From Carex sylvatica (taxonomy: Eukaryota > Streptophyta > Magnoliopsida > Poales > Cyperaceae), in the NCBI GenBank assembly GCA_964058845.1, contig CAXKVR010000109.1, positions 124,001-188,000 of the forward strand: a stretch of DNA of 64,000 bases, read 5' to 3'. The notes beneath the pieces are model-generated. The model was given only the letters and a program-made list of their open reading frames with translations, was not told the origin of the DNA and made no database searches. Below are positions 46,965-57,735 of the stretch, one piece after another. The position numbers were made by a program, and so were the translations under genes. Positions within the stretch are counted from its first letter, which is position 1; every line of letters starts with the position of its first letter.

Positions 46965-47076
46965 AAAACAAAAAAAAAACAAATTTTTTTTTTCTTTTTC
47001 TGTTTGAAAGCAGGTAAATAAGGAAACAAATAATTAAAAGTACTTTCCTAAAATAAAAACTAGAATCTAGCCTAGT

Positions 47077-47094
47077 TCCCCGGCAACGGCGCCA
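47077..47094 (-). other. Primer-binding site (tRNA-Asp type)
   Basis: The minus strand TGGCGCCGTTGCCGGGGA is complementary to the tRNA-Asp 3' end; a 7-base spacer separates it from the LTR end. Confidence 0.85.
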
Positions 47095-48193
47095 AAAAGC
47101 TTGTTCGCGTAATTTGTATAGATAGTCTCTATAGTTTATACACGTTATCTTTTAAAATTTATAAACCACAATATACAATCAATAGGCAGTTGCAAGCGCA
47201 CAACCTATCGTTTGCAGTATTTAGGTATCGATCCAAAGGGAAGTAGGAAATACTAATTTATACTAAAGTAAACTACTTTTAACATTGAACAATAAAAGTA
47301 AAAAAGGGGGGTTTGATGTAATTTCATTTTTTAAGAAAATCTAAGATTCGTAACAAAAGCAAGTGAAATTCAGATGTAATTCAATATTAGGGAAGTCTAG
47401 GGGCTATTGGTTTCACTATTCCTTAGTTAATTATGTAGTTATTTTGTTTCTGAATTCATGTTGCATAGATTGGGTTTCTGACCTACGATGTAAGTTAGCC
47501 TATTTTGACTAGATGTTGATACAATTGTTTTGGTTCTATGAGCTAACGTTCCTCTAATTTAGGGCTGTCACAACCTAATTGGGATATTTAACAAATACAT
47601 AAAACCTTTCAATTAACCAGCAATTAATCTACTTTAGGTGCCCAAGTTAGGTTTTAGGGTTTCTCAATTAAGTACATCACCTTATCCTAACCCTTTATTT
47701 CTGTGGTTCTAGATTTGAGAAGAGAATGGTATGTTCAATTCTAAACCCTAAGTTAAATTCTAGCACATAGTAAGGTATTCTCAATTCTTGATCCTAGCAA
47801 ATTTAAGTCATAAGACCTAAAAGGGACGTTTCCAATCAAATACACAGATTATGCAATTACTAGAACTAATTAAAATAACAGAAATAAACAATCTCAACAA
47901 CAATCATAATCAAGAGGAATAACCAAATAAACTACTTCATTAAACTAAGTTCAAGTACAACCTCAGCCCCTAGAGAGGAATCTACTCTCTCATGGCTGAG
48001 TTAACAAGCATGATTGAAATAAAACCTAAGTAAACAGATTCAGAAAAATGAAAGAAAAGAGTAAACCCTAGTCTTCAGAATTTCTGCCTTCTTGTTGCTT
48101 AGCCCTTCTTCTCCTTTTATGGATTGCTATCTGGATGTGTATGTGGAGAGAGATGATATATGAGATATCAGATAGGAGATCGATTGGGTGTCT

Positions 48194-48201
48194 TTATATA
48201 A
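48194..48201 (-). promoter_or_regulatory. TATA box of the Athila LTR
   Basis: Minus-strand TATATAAA about 470 bp from the LTR start, a plausible position for the U3 promoter. Confidence 0.45.
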
Positions 48202-48385
48202 CCTCCATATGCATCAGATGAGACATAGGGTCTATATTTGGCATCCATTAACTTGGCAATCAGTTATAACTCCCCAGGTGTTTTTCATGATTATCCTACG
48301 CTCCTGGTGACTCAGGGGATCTATTTTTTGCGTCCACTAACTTGCCAGTTATACACCTTCCAAAAATAACTTTCCAGCCCATTTT

Positions 48386-48527
48386 ACACGGCCAGGGATA
48401 CGGCCTGTCTGGCCGTGGGCTTGGCCGTGATTTTCCTCTGATTGGGCTATTTTCTTCACGGCTGGAAATACGGCCTGGCTGGCCGTGGGCTTGGCCGTGA
48501 TTTTCCTCTGTTTGGGCTCTTTGTGCT
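48386..48527. repeat. 71-bp tandem doublet of ACGGCC palindromes in the 5' LTR
   Basis: Two units (48386-48456, 48457-48527), each with an inverted ACGGCC.../...GGCCGT set and a shared TTTTCCTCTG tail. GC content is far above the rest of the LTR. Confidence 0.75.
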
Positions 48528-48670
48528 TGTTTTTCTGTAATTAAAACAACTTGAAAGCAGTAACATATTTCTTGGGTATACTTGTACTATAATTAAGCTA
48601 AAAACAAGGAATTTGGTGCAATTTATGAAGTAGAACTCTATCCAATAATAGATATAAATTTGGCTTATCA

Positions 48671-49358
48671 TACAGCCGTCTGTAGGTGTCTGTAACCCTA
48701 CAGATGAGTGGGAACGAATTGGGGTCCAGTTTGGTGGAACATCTGTAGTTACTACCAGATATTCTGAAATCGAGTTAAACCAAACATTGTGTGCTTGAAT
48801 TTCATCTTGGCAATTCCTGATTTGTGATTTCATTTGAATAAATGTTGTCGGGTTTGTGTATTTATGTTTATATATGATTATAAACTGATCTGAGCTTTAT
48901 TTGCTTTTACTTTTTGAATATAATCTGTGATTGCAAGTCCAGGGACGATTTGTGGCAATTTATCGCACTGAGAATTCAATTCTCATCCCCTCTTTTGGGT
49001 TAATTTTTCAGGTACCGGTTCGGTGGATCCGAGAGAGACACGAGGTCGGTAGGCCTGGTTTTCACCGTTGCTTAGCTGTCTGGTATTGTGACTAGAGACA
49101 TGTATAGATTTATGTTTTGATTGTATATATATATGTGTTCTCTATGTCATTTGGTGATACGTATCCATCGAGATACGGATTTTGTATGATATTACCTGAC
49201 CAGTTGGGATTTATGAACTGTTTTTCTTAGTTATTTGTTTGTTTGTTTGGTTGTGTTTTAGTTTCTATTATATCGTACTTGCCTTGTAGGCATACGGGCA
49301 ACCGTATGTCTACGGCAGGAGGCACCCGTCACGCCTCGTGGGGCCGCGGGGTGTGACA
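48671..49358 (+). mobile_element. Tekay/Del-like gypsy solo LTR, 3' part
   Basis: Ends GCGGGGTGTGACA, then GTGAC (49359-49363), matching the GTGAC before the left part. The motif TTTTTCAGGTACCG near 49009 is typical of these LTRs. No internal region of this element is present, so it is a solo LTR split by the Athila array. The first bases TACAG are the expected target-duplication position of the Athila insertion. Confidence 0.7.
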
Positions 49359-49363
49359 GTGAC

Positions 49364-50120
49364 CATCTGATTGCATTAAGATTTGTGCGTTTTGTGTGCA
49401 TGTATGTATCAATTTCCGTACACATAGATCTTAATGCTAATTGTACGATGTTAGAGCTAATTGAATCTAAAGTAGGTCCCATGTCCATCCAATCTACTCC
49501 TATCTCGTTGCAATATCGTAAAAAACACATGAGCAAATCCGATTTTTTATAATATTTATAAATAGAAAAAAATATAGCAATTTTCAACTTTTTTTCATAT
49601 TTTTAAAAATATCCAGACCGCCAAAAATTATGGCAGCTCTGTGAATTTTTTGTAAAAAAAAAGATCTGTTTGTTTTTTTAAAGTTGAATTGACAATTTCT
49701 GTGTCAGCAAGACATGTTATTTATTAGTCATACATGCAGAATTACAAATTATGGTTGACTAATTACGAAAGAGGTGTCTCTGCTTCTTAGCATCAATATA
49801 ACTAGTATTAAAATACCTTTATCATAGTTTTTTTTTGAGGTCCCTCTAATTCCGTGGAATTTGCAATCCAACGATTTTTGTGTGGCATCAATTTTTCACC
49901 CGACTCAACCATTTTTTTCTTATAGGCACCAATATAGTATTACCACTTTTGTTAAACAAATTGTCAAATTCATTTTACAAAATCTTTACCCAAAAAAAAT
50001 ATGAAAAAAAAACAGGGCCATCAGAATACGCCTTGGCATTTTTAAAAATATGAAAAAAAAAATAGATATTTTTATACTTTTTATTTATTTATTTATTTAT
50101 ATTAGTAAAAAAAAATAGGA
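49364..50120. other. Intergenic, no gene recognised
   Basis: A small inverted pair (GCATTAAGATTTGTG at about 49374 and CACATAGATCTTAATGC at about 49421) may be a MITE trace; otherwise nothing supported. Confidence 0.45.
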
Positions 50121-50552
50121 GAGCAAAATTTGAATGTGTTGTGCTCATTAAAAAATTTGGTGAACATAATTTTTAAATCTATTAGATTGATTTCAAACGA
50201 GACAAATCTAAACTTTTGGAACCAATCTAATTGACAAGTGATGAAGCATGTACATGAAATTTTTTTAAATTTTGAATTCATGTAGTACAAAGTCAAGGTC
50301 AAAAATTGATGAAAAATGAATGCATTAAAATATTCTTGTAAAATTTTATTTTTTGTTTTCATTTACAAAGTCATATTTTTGACCGCTTGACTTTTTACTA
50401 AATTAATCAGAAATTTTAAAATTTTTGCATGTACATACATCACTCATAAAGTATATCAGTTTCAACGTTTTCGATTTAATTTAAAGTCAATACGATAGAT
50501 TTTAAAGTTATATTCACCAAACTCTTTAGTACAACACACTCTAACTTTGCTC
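50121..50552. mobile_element. MULE-MITE-like palindromic element
   Basis: The left GAGCAAAATTTGAATGTG matches the reverse complement of the right end (GAGCAAAGTTAGAGTGTG). Long inverted arms run to a centre near 50330 (TGTACATGAAATTTTT and AAAATTTTTGCATGTACA). Related to 54266, 55500, 56192 and 57430. No target duplication found. Confidence 0.6.
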
Positions 50553-52011
50553 AAAACACAATGTGCATTTGTAACCAATCGGATTATAAACAATGTTAGA
50601 TTTAGCAGATTCACTAACAATGAATAGGGTCAATTGACCTGATTGGCTGAATCCCACTTATTTTTAAAAAAATTAAAATTTTCATATTTTGAGTAAAATA
50701 TTATGAATATTGTAAAATTAATTTTTATATTATATATAAAAAATATATATTGTTAATTTTCATACAAAAATTTACAAAGTTGTATTTTTAAAATCTAAAA
50801 GTTGCTTCTGCCTCTTATCAATTATAAATGGAAGTTATCAATTTTGAATAATTTTTTTCTTGTTTTCATCTCCACTACATATCAGCCGTTCAACTTGTAT
50901 AGGTTATGAAGAACCGAGCCATTATTTGAATATTGTTCTTATATTTTACTATGTCCATTTTTCCAAATTTATCCTGAAAAAATATTAAAAAAGAGAGTTA
51001 AACTTAGTATAAATATTTGTTTATAGTAAAATAGTTTGTATTCATGAATTTTGCATACAAATAAATATTTCTTCAAAATGTTAAAGATATTTACATGGAT
51101 AAACAATAAAATTAACCGAAAAAACATATGAACATAAAAAATTGAATTATTTGAAGAATTATATTCTAGCTTAGATCCATCAAACATATGTATTTTTAAA
51201 TGAGAAACATGGCTTGATATATACCTCAATAATCAAAGCTCACCTTCATATACATATAAATGAGAAACATGCATTTGCTTTTCTTGTTTTACATTTCATT
51301 TTAAATTAATTCAAGTCATGAATTGACTTAAATAAAAGTTTAATCACCTCTTACTCCATGAAGAAACTTGATCACTATTGTAAGAAATCATTTTCAGTGC
51401 TTTGATTTTAATATTTGTAAGAAGTTTTATTTTTATTGAGAAGAAATTTTCATTTATTTGAAAACGGTAATTAAATTATCATCGCATGCATATTATGTAT
51501 TTATTTATCTTGAGTAATAAAATCAATAATTTGTCCATGACTAATAAAAACAAAGTGTGAATCTTAAGCTTTGGATCTGCATCATGATTCGTGCTACCAT
51601 CATGAGAAATTAATATTCTCCCAAGATCCGAATCCGGACTGGAGAGGGAAGCCTAAAGCTAGCTGCCGCATCTCTCTCGCCTCTCTCTGTCACGATCCAT
51701 CTACAATTTTAATAATTTGAGTAATAGCCACTAGAAGATGGGTCCCGCCAATCAGAAATGGAGATACAGACGATCTAACTGGAGATGATAAGACATAACA
51801 GCCTTTGGTTCAGGTGTTTTTGAATAGTACATAATTTCAAATTAATTGTTTTTTCATGTATAAACAGTTAAAAAAATAAAAAAATATATAATTTGATATG
51901 CAAGTATATATATATAAGTATATATATAAGAAGATCAATGATTAATTAGGTCGACTGTTTTGATTATAAAGCGAAAATATAAGTTTATAGCGTTGGTCAA
52001 TGTGTGATAAG

Positions 52012-52556
52012 TAGGGCTGCACAAAAAGCTCGCGGCTCGTGACTTGCTTGTGGCTGGTCTCTAGCTCGCTCGCTAACAGCTCGCTCGGTAGTGGACCGAG
52101 ATGTTAACGAACCAGCTCGGCTCAGGCTCGAGCTAAAATAAACGAGCTGAGCCAGGGGTCAGCTCGAATCGGGCCAGCTCGGCTCGTTAAGTTACTGCAG
52201 ATTTAGGGTTTAGCCCCGTATAATTTTAAGTCCAGTCCCATTTTCAAAGACATAATTATGCAAAATTAATGTATTTTTGGTTTGGGAAGAAAGTAGATGG
52301 GTTTCAGTTGCTTGAAGATGTGCCTGCAGGACGATTTCTTAAATTTTTTGAATGAATTTTCTTATTTTTATATTTTTGAATTTGTATAATAGCAGCCCAA
52401 TAAAGCCCAGCTCGTCAGCTCGCGAGCTAGCTCAGTCTGGCTTGTCACGAGCGAGCCAGGAGTTTTTAGCTCAGGTGACCTAAGTCCAGCTCGCTTGATC
52501 CAGACTCGAGCCAAAATAAATAAGCCGAGCTAAGGCCCAGCTTGTTTACACCCCTA
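52012..52556. mobile_element. Non-autonomous hAT element, GCTCG-rich, copy 2
   Basis: 545 bp, same ends and interior as 25319-25860. Perfect 8-bp target duplication GTGATAAG at 52004-52011 and 52557-52564. Confidence 0.88.
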
Positions 52557-52741
52557 GTGATAAGCATATCGTTCAAATCTAAATGACAATTCTTTTTAAT
52601 TGAATTATAAATGAAAGTTATCAATTTTGAATAAATTTTGATCAAGGAAAAAGATACATTTGGTGTTCATTCTTTTTGTGTTGCAATTTGTATTTTGTAA
52701 TTTCACGATTAATTAGCAAAGTTGCAGTAACAAGTCAATTT

Positions 52742-54255
52742 CGGCCATTTTTATTAATACTAAAAAAAAAGAAAATTTTAAAAATATCTCTGTCATCTGC
52801 TTTTTTTTTTTTTTCAAAATTATTCCGACCGTCAGGCCCACAGGCGGCTCAAAAATCCCACCAGACCGCCCCCATTGCGGGCGAGTCAGAACCCTAGCAG
52901 ACCGCCCCTGCAGGGGTGGTCCACTTGATTTTTCTTTTTAGAGAGATATTAATATTTTGATTTAAATTATTTTGTGAAGAAATTTTTTTTTTGTTTAGAG
53001 TGTACGCTAAAAAATAAGACATATATTTATAAAGTGATGTCGTAACTCCTTATTACGATTTATACAGGATACGTGCATGGATATAGTTATGAAGTTTCCT
53101 TGGCCTTGATTCTTTAATAATTTATTTTATTCAAATATACAAAAGGAAATATAGTTAGATTGTCTCAATGATGTCAATCTTTTTTTTTAGAAAATAATTG
53201 AATTATTGGATTATTGTCGACATATACCATTTGCTCGTAGATAGGCAAATGAACACAATAAATTGTAAATGCATTTAAAAATAATTATATGAATAATTCT
53301 TGAATAATCTCTTAGGCTTATGACTAAAAAAATAATATCTTAGTCACAGTTTCATTTTGAGTCCAACTTTGCACCTCTGTTTAACATAGCAAAATATCTC
53401 TAAAAATCACAATAATTGACTGACATGCATTCCTGACATCATAGAACACGACTGCAAAGCTTTATACAAAATCTCCACACTAAAATTTAAACTGAATTTT
53501 TGAGGCACTAAATGACATTTTTTTTTAATTCTGACGCTCCGGATACCTCTCATAATGCCTGGGAGTTTCCTCCAAGGCAAAATTTGGATCCGTCTCGTTC
53601 TTCCCTTTCTGAAAAGTGATCATAAGCACAAATCTGACTTTCCTAGCCAAAGTTATGGATGTTTAAAGTTTTTTCGAAAACATGAACTTTGGAAATTCAT
53701 AACTAATTGTAGAAAAACCCAAATAAATTTAAATTTGTGTCAATTCTGTGTATTTTTGTATGATCTACATGCTGGTATAATCATTTTTACAGTTTGGTTC
53801 CTGTACCAGTCCAGACCTATATTGGTAAATCAGTCCAGACTGGCCAGTCTGGACTAATACAGGGACCAAAATGCAAAAGTGATTTGAGTAGCACATGTGA
53901 CAATCTGAAATGTCTAATAGGATCATTGAGTATGAAATTCAGATCTTAGATATCTGAGGTTCAATTATAGAATCTAAACCATTTTTTAAATTGCGCCGCT
54001 AGAGCACGCTATTTAGAACCTTGTTTTTGGCATACAAGAAAACTTTTTCTTCACAAAATAATTTAAATCAAAATATTAATATCTCTTAAAAAAAAAATCA
54101 AGTGGACCGCCCCCCTGCAGGGGCGGTCTGCTAGGGTTCTGACCTGCCTTTGATGGGGGTGGTCTGGTGAGATTTTTGGGCCACCCGTGGGCCTGGTGGT
54201 CGGGGCAGTTTTGAAAAAAAAAAATAGATGGTAAGGATATTTTTAAAAATGGCCG
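52742..54255. mobile_element. Non-autonomous MULE with about 220-bp inverted ends and 9-bp target duplication
   Basis: Ends CGGCCATTTTTA and TAAAAATGGCCG, flanked by AGTCAATTT at 52733-52741 and 54256-54264. The inverted arms (52742-52985 and 54035-54255) stay alignable past the GC-rich ACCCTAGCAGACCGCCCCTG block to TTTAAATTATTTTGTGAAG; the left arm has about 26 extra bases. The interior of about 1 kb has no transposase. It holds an inverted CAGTCCAGAC/GTCTGGACT pair at about 53810-53855, a 100-codon unrecognised frame (53555-53857) and a fragment of the hAT right end (53990-54022). Confidence 0.85.
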
Positions 54256-54265
54256 AGTCAATTTG

Positions 54266-54650
54266 GAGTAGAACTATAGGGTGTTCTTAAGTTCACCAAA
54301 CTTTTATGTGAGCTTAAAACAAATTGGTTTTAAACGACGTATTCAAACCGTTGAAACTGATATTTTTCACGAGTTATGCGTTTAGATGCCAAATTTATAA
54401 ATTTTTTAATTAATTTAGTATAAAGTCAAGCAGTTAAAAAATAATGAAAAATGAACGAATTAAAATTAACTTATAAAACATCTTTTTTTTACTGTTTGAA
54501 TTTATAATGAATTAGTTCAAAAATTTATAAATTTGACATGTAAATGCATCACTCATAAAGAGATCAATTTCAACGATTTGAAAGTATAGTTTGAAGCTAA
54601 TCATGTAAAATTTGAGTTACGCTCACAAAATGACTTATTTCTATGCAAAA
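54266..54650. mobile_element. MULE-MITE, relative of 56192-56604
   Basis: Starts GAGTAGAACTATAGGGTGTT; inverted arms (GTATAAAGTCAAGCAG and the diverged TTTATAATGAATTAG arm) end near 54650. The right end is decayed. An equivalent element occupies the same place in the next array unit (55500-55825). Confidence 0.6.
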
Positions 54651-55499
54651 AACCGAGGCATTATTTGAATATTTTTCTTACATTTTACTATGTCCTTTTT
54701 TTTTGAATTTGTTCTGAAAAAGATATATTAAAACAAAAATTAACTTAGCATAAATAACTTTTTTATAGAAAATTACTTTGTATTCATAAATTTTGCATAC
54801 ACATATATATTTCTTTAAAATGTTAAAGTTATCCACAATTATAAATAATACTAATAATTGCTCAATAAATATTTCTTAAGCATTTGGATATGCATCATGA
54901 TTCGTGCTACGATCAGCACTGATGAGAAATTAACTCTCCCAAGATCCGGATCAAAGCCGCCGCACTTCTCTCTCCTCAAACAGCGCATCTCTCTCTCTCC
55001 GTTTACAATTTAAATAATTTGGGAATATTCCCACTAGAAGATGGGTCCCTCCAATTAGAAATGGAGATACAGAGGATCTGTATAACTGGAGATGATAATA
55101 CATAACAGTTAGGTGTGTCTTTTTTATTTGTACATAATTTCAATTCAAGTAATTTTTTATATATAAAAAATAAAAAATAAATTTTAAAAAATATGAAATT
55201 TGATATGCAAGTATAATAACATGATTTAGATTGATTGTTTTGATTTTAAAGCGAAAATATGAGTGTATAACACAGGTCACTATGTGATATGCATATCATA
55301 TATATATAGCCTCGGTCAAATCCAAATGACAATTCTTTTTAATTCCTTTTTAACAATATTAAATTATAAATAAAAGTTATCAATTTTGAATAAATTTTGA
55401 ATAAAAGAAAACGATTCATTGGTTGTTCATTCTTTTTGTGTTGCAATATGTATTTTGCAATTTGACGATTAATTAGCAAAGTTGTAGTAATAAGTCAAT

Positions 55500-55825
55500 T
55501 ATTGGATTGGCTTCAAACGACACATTCAAACTGTTGAAATCAACTTACTTCACGAGTGATGTGTTTACATGTCAAATTTATAAATTTATAAATTAATTTA
55601 GTATAAAGTCGAGTAGTTAAAAAATGATAGAACATTTAAGATTAACTCATAAACTGTATGTTTTTTTTATTACTTGACTTTATAATAAATTAGTTCAAAA
55701 TTTTATAAATTCGACATGTAAACGCATGACTTATAAATAGATAAATTTTAATTATTTGAGAGTATAGTTTGAAGATAATCTTGTAAATTTTGAGTTAAGC
55801 TCTCAAAATGACTTATCTGTATACA
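55500..55825. mobile_element. MULE-MITE, truncated at left, same insertion as 54266-54650
   Basis: Aligns with 54290-54650 including the right flank (AAAAAACTCAGGCATTATTTG versus AAAAACCGAGGCATTATTTG), so the array was duplicated after this element inserted. Confidence 0.55.
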
Positions 55826-56191
55826 AAAAACTCAGGCATTATTTGAATATTGTTCTTACATTTTACTATGTCCGTTTTTCCGAATTTGTTCTGAAATTTT
55901 TTTTATTAAAATAAAAATTAACTTAGCATAAATAACTTTTTATAGAAAATTAGTTTGTATTCATAAATTTTGCATACACATAAATATTTCTTCAAAATAT
56001 TAATTACCTACAATTATAAATAATATATACGACTAATCACGCAATAATTCAACATACGAATATAAAAAATGAATTATTTTAAAAAGTATATTATAGCTTA
56101 TTTTTTTAAGGTTAAAAAATTACATTATAGCTTAGATACAGCAAACATATGTATTTTAAAAGATGAGACTGAAGCATGATATATAAGAAAT

Positions 56192-56604
56192 GAGTAGAAC
56201 TAGGGTATTTTTAAGCTCATCAAACATTTTAGTGAGCTTAACTCCAAAATTTATCAAATTTATTTCAAATAACGAATCTGAACTCTTAAAATCTGCCTAC
56301 CTTACGAGTGATGCATCTACATGTGAAAATTTTAAACATTCGAATTAATTTAATATAAAGTCAAGCAGTCAAAAAACATTCAAAAAATGAATGCACTAAA
56401 ATTAATTTATTAACCTTCTAATTTTGACCGATTGACTTTATACTAAATTAATTCGAATGTTTAAAATTTTCACATGTAGATGCATCACTCGTAAGGTAGG
56501 CGGGTTCCAACGGTTCGGATTCGTCATTTGAAACTGATTTAATAAATTTTGAAATTAAGCTCACCAAACACTTTGGTGAGCTTAAGAACACTCTGGTTCT
56601 ACTC
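56192..56604. mobile_element. MULE-MITE with perfect 9-bp target duplication
   Basis: 413 bp, GAGTAGAACTAGGGTA at left and reverse-complement GAGTAGAACCAGAGTG at right. Arms of about 190 bp pair over nearly the full length, so the element is almost one long hairpin. Flanked by ATAAGAAAT at 56183-56191 and 56605-56613. Confidence 0.85.
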
Positions 56605-57429
56605 ATAAGAAATTATATACATCAAACATATCTTAGCGAATTTGTTTATTTTATTTATTTTTATTGAGAATAATTTTTCATTTATTTGAAAACGGTAATT
56701 ACATTATCATCGCATGTTATGTATTCATTTACCTTGTGTAATAAAATCAATAGTTTGTCCATGACTTGTAAAAATAAAGTGTGAATCTTTAGCTTTGGAT
56801 CTGCATCATGATTCGTGCTACCATCAGCCTAAAGCCGCTGCACTTCTCTCTCCTCAACGAGCGCCTCTCTCTCTCTCTCTCCCTTTGTCACGATCCATTT
56901 ACAATTTCAATAACTTGGGAATACCCACTAGAAGATGGGTCCCTCCAATCAGAAATGGAGATACAGAGAATCTAAGTAACTGGAGATGATAAGACATCAG
57001 CCTTTAGCTTAGGTAGTTAGGTGTTTTTGAATAGTACATAATTTCGAACCAAGTGATTTTTTATATATAAAAAAATAAAAATAAATTCTAAAAATATAAT
57101 TTTTTGGTATGCAATATAATTAAGTGATCTACAATTATAAACAATACGACTAATCGCACAATAATTCAACATACTAACATAAAAAAGTGAATTATTTTAA
57201 AAAGAATATTATAGCTTTCTTTTTAGGTTAAAAAAAATACATTATAGCTTAGATACATCAAACATATCTATTTTAAATGAGGAGATGGAATTATAAATGA
57301 TATAATAAATTATATAGGAAGACACATATTTGATTCTCATAGAAGGCATTTAAAAGATATTGAAGTGTATCGAATTTTTTTAATAAAATTATAAAAAAAT
57401 TTGTGATATAATTGAACGTATACAAATAT

Positions 57430-57735
57430 CAATAAATGAACTCAAACCGTTAAAACCGATCTACTACAGAGTGATGCATGTACATGCAAAAAATTTAAAT
57501 TTTCAAATTCATTAGGTACAAAATCAATTGGTAAAAAAAAAAACCAAAGGTTTATGAGTTATTTAAATTTTTTTTTTACAGCTTGACTTTGTATGAATTC
57601 AAAAATTTGAAATTTTTGCATGTACATCCATAACTCATGAAGTAGATCGATTTAAACAGTTTAGATTCGTAGTATGAAGCTAATTCAATAAATTTTGAAA
57701 TATGCTCACAAAAACTTCTTGAGGAGCATACTGCA
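57430..57735. mobile_element. Decayed MULE-MITE-like palindrome
   Basis: Left ACCGATCTACTACAGAGTGATG pairs with right CATAACTCATGAAGTAGATCG; both arms contain GCATGTACAT/ATGTACATGC. Ends not resolved. Confidence 0.5.

Larger units (their letters stand above)
37161..48670 (-). mobile_element. Athila-type Ty3-gypsy array: LTR-internal-LTR-truncated internal
   Basis: Read on the minus strand: LTR 48670-47102, PBS, complete internal region 47101-41526, LTR 41525-39957, second PBS, second internal region cut off at 37161. The two repeats (37161-41525 and 44316-48670) are nearly identical: two LTR substitutions, one gag substitution and one 10-bp deletion were found by eye. The right edge is an exact LTR terminus next to TACAG; the left edge is broken inside the protease-RT linker. 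The array splits a Tekay-like solo LTR. It probably arose by unequal recombination between LTRs, or an assembly collapse/expansion must be excluded. Confidence 0.85.
47102..48670 (-). repeat. Athila 5' LTR
   Basis: 1569 bp, TGATAAGCC...CGCGAACA on the minus strand. Compared by eye with 39957-41525, two substitutions were found (near 47327 and 48604). Confidence 0.85.
50919..57250. repeat. Decayed three-unit tandem array
   Basis: Three units share, in order, CATTATTTGAATATTGTTCT (50922, 54663, 55838), a GGATCTGCATCATGATTCGT plus CT-rich module (51573, 54886, 56797), AGAAGATGGGTCC, and, in the first two, AAATGACAATTCTTTTTAAT (52582, 55327) to AGTCAATT. Units were later lengthened by the hAT element 52012-52556, the MULE 52742-54255 and the MITE 56192-56604. 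No gene recognised. Confidence 0.7.
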
